NCBI GenBank assembly: GCA_013003465.1 | Contig: JABDIZ010000336.1 | Location: forward strand, 1 to 15,125 | DNA length: 15,125 nt | Direction of reading: 5' to 3' | From: Rhodothermaceae bacterium | GTDB lineage: Bacteria; Bacteroidota; Rhodothermia; Rhodothermales; Rubricoccaceae | In this document: positions 14,402 to 15,125 of the stretch, piece by piece | Position numbering within the stretch: position 1 is the first letter of the stretch | Layout of the letters: each line of letters starts with the position of its first letter | The notes under the pieces: generated by a model | Database searches by the model: none | Told to the model about the DNA's origin: nothing | The model's input: only the letters and a program-made list of their open reading frames with translations | Made by a program: the position numbers and the translations under genes

Positions 14402-14439
14402 CCCTGAGGCGAGGGGGCTCTTAGCGGGCCTGCCTCGGG
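14402..14439 (-). other. Hairpin in the leader of the fliS operon
   Basis: On the minus strand CCCGAGGC pairs with GCCTCAGGG (one bulged A). It would begin just after the predicted RNA start near 14444, so it may protect or regulate the 5' end of the fliS-fliD-fliT mRNA. Confidence 0.35.
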
Positions 14440-14450
14440 ACGTAACGACG

Positions 14451-14477
14451 TTATCGGGTCTTGGCACGTACTGCTAA
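14451..14477 (-). promoter_or_regulatory. Sigma-28-type promoter of fliS-fliD-fliT
   Basis: On the minus strand TTAG-N17-CGATAA, with -10 part CCCGATAA (7 of 8 match to GCCGATAA). It shares TTAG, spacing and the 8-mer CCGATAAC with the promoter before the flgM-like gene. The expected leader is about 80 bases. Confidence 0.6.
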
Positions 14478-14510
14478 GTGGGTACAGGGTCTGCGGCGTC
14501 GTTTAACCGC

Positions 14511-14545
14511 GAGCCGCCGCCTCCCGGTAGGGAAGGCGGCGGCTC
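14511..14545 (-). terminator. GC-rich hairpin after the flagellin gene
   Basis: Perfect 12-base arms GAGCCGCCGCCT (14511-14522) and AGGCGGCGGCTC (14534-14545), with an inner CCC/GGG extension and a small loop. It starts 29 bases after the flagellin stop codon. There is no T-run on either side, so it may stop RNA polymerase less cleanly or protect the mRNA 3' end. Confidence 0.65.
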
Positions 14546-14574
14546 AGCCTGTCATGCTCCTACGTGCCCTCGGT

Positions 14575-15125
14575 CTAGCCGAGGAGCGAGAGGATCGACT
14601 GCGGGGCCGCGTTCGACTGGGCCAGCGAGGCGATCCCGGTCTGCTGGAGGATCTGGAGCTTCACGATCTCCATCTGCTCCTTGGCGAAGTCCGCGTCTTC
14701 GATGCGGCTTCGGGCCGCCTCGTTGTTGGTCATCGCCGTCTGCAGGTTGTCGGACTTGAACGAGAGCCGGGCTTGGCTGTCGCCGATCGAACCGAGCTCG
14801 TCCGAGAGTGCCTGGATGGCCGTCTCGATGGTGTCGATGGAATCTCTAGCGGAGGCGTTCGTCGTCACAAGGACACCGCCGGTGTCAGCCGCCACGTCGA
14901 ACGTATCGCTGGCAATCGCCCCCTCGAAGTCAGCCGTGAAGGAGAGCGCGCCGTCGTTTGAGGTGTAGGTCTCGGTGGCGGCGTTGTAGCTCACCGCGCC
15001 GTCGCCGTCGGTGAGGCCACCGGCGTTGAGGTCGAACTCAAGACCGCCCGCGATGTCGGTGTCGCCTGCGCCGTCGGCTGCCTGGGCAATGGTGAACTGG
15101 AGACCGTTGACACTGGCCGTATAGT
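14575..15125 (-). CDS. Flagellin, C-terminal part (start outside window)
   Basis: The frame is open to the right edge and 183 full codons are visible. The C-terminal D0/D1 part is typical flagellin: DSIDTIETAIQALSDELGSI, ARLSFKSDNLQTAMTNNEAA, then SRIEDADFAKEQMEIVKLQI and LQQTGIASLAQSNAAPQSIL, ending LSLLG. Before it comes part of the variable surface region (GGLEFDLNAGGLTDGDGAVS, YNAATETYTSNDGALSF), acidic and rich in Thr, Ala and Gly. Flagellin is the filament subunit, exported with the help of FliS and added under the FliD cap. fliS lies downstream, but a GC-rich hairpin and a separate sigma-28-type promoter stand between, so the flagellin gene is probably transcribed by itself. Several flagellin copies are common; from this window I cannot tell. 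Confidence 0.95.
   Translation of the reverse strand, partial: YTASVNGLQFTIAQAADGAGDTDIAGGLEFDLNAGGLTDGDGAVSYNAATETYTSNDGALSFTADFEGAIASDTFDVAADTGGVLVTTNASARDSIDTIETAIQALSDELGSIGDSQARLSFKSDNLQTAMTNNEAARSRIEDADFAKEQMEIVKLQILQQTGIASLAQSNAAPQSILSLLG

Noticed and set aside
14462..14478. TTGGCACGTACTGCTAA on the plus strand, similar to a sigma-54 promoter
   Set aside because: The distance between GG and GC is 8 instead of 10 bases and no plus-strand gene follows.

Overview
The window is a GC-rich, gene-dense flagellar and motility locus. It holds sixteen complete genes, plus the first part of fliK at the left edge and the last part of a flagellin gene at the right edge. None of the starts I inspected has a recognisable Shine-Dalgarno sequence. 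That is typical of Bacteroidota and relatives such as Rhodothermota, where flagella are uncommon. The acidic FliD and flagellin would suit a marine or salt-adapted cell. The taxonomic placement is inference from style, not from a marker gene.

Layout, right to left, because most genes are on the minus strand. (1) 14575-15125: C-terminal part of a flagellin, followed by a strong GC hairpin (14511-14545). (2) 14362-11824: fliS, fliD and a fliT-like chaperone gene, preceded by a sigma-28-type promoter and closed by a rho-independent terminator that contains the last stop codon. (3) 11723-11340: a flgM-like anti-sigma factor gene with its own sigma-28-type promoter directly after that terminator. 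(4) 8979-11343, plus strand: a soluble histidine kinase and an NtrC-family sigma-54 activator with an intact GAFTGA motif. The activator converges on flgM and the two genes share the palindrome CTAG as their stop codons. (5) 8703-1, minus strand: a long operon flgB, flgC, an unrecognised 98-codon gene, fliE, fliF, fliG, fliH, fliI, fliJ, a motE/ylxF-like gene and fliK. The order resembles the fla/che operon of Bacillus, with small gaps or 4-14 base overlaps in most places.

Together these encode the proximal rod and its adaptor (FlgB, FlgC, FliE), the MS ring and switch (FliF, FliG), the export ATPase complex (FliH, FliI, FliJ), hook-length control (FliK), and filament, cap and chaperones (flagellin, FliD, FliS, FliT-like). 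The regulators form a plausible cascade. The kinase and activator would switch on a sigma-54 promoter before flgB (weak candidate at 8737-8752), and FlgM would hold back sigma-28 until the basal body is built. The two late promoters share TTAG-N17-CGATAA with identical spacing, which is the best regulatory evidence here.

I saw no mobile element, CRISPR array, tRNA or rRNA. The least explained parts are the 98-codon gene between flgC and fliE, a C9 tract inside fliF, the 21-base-spaced repeats before the activator gene, and the dyads between flgB and the kinase gene.
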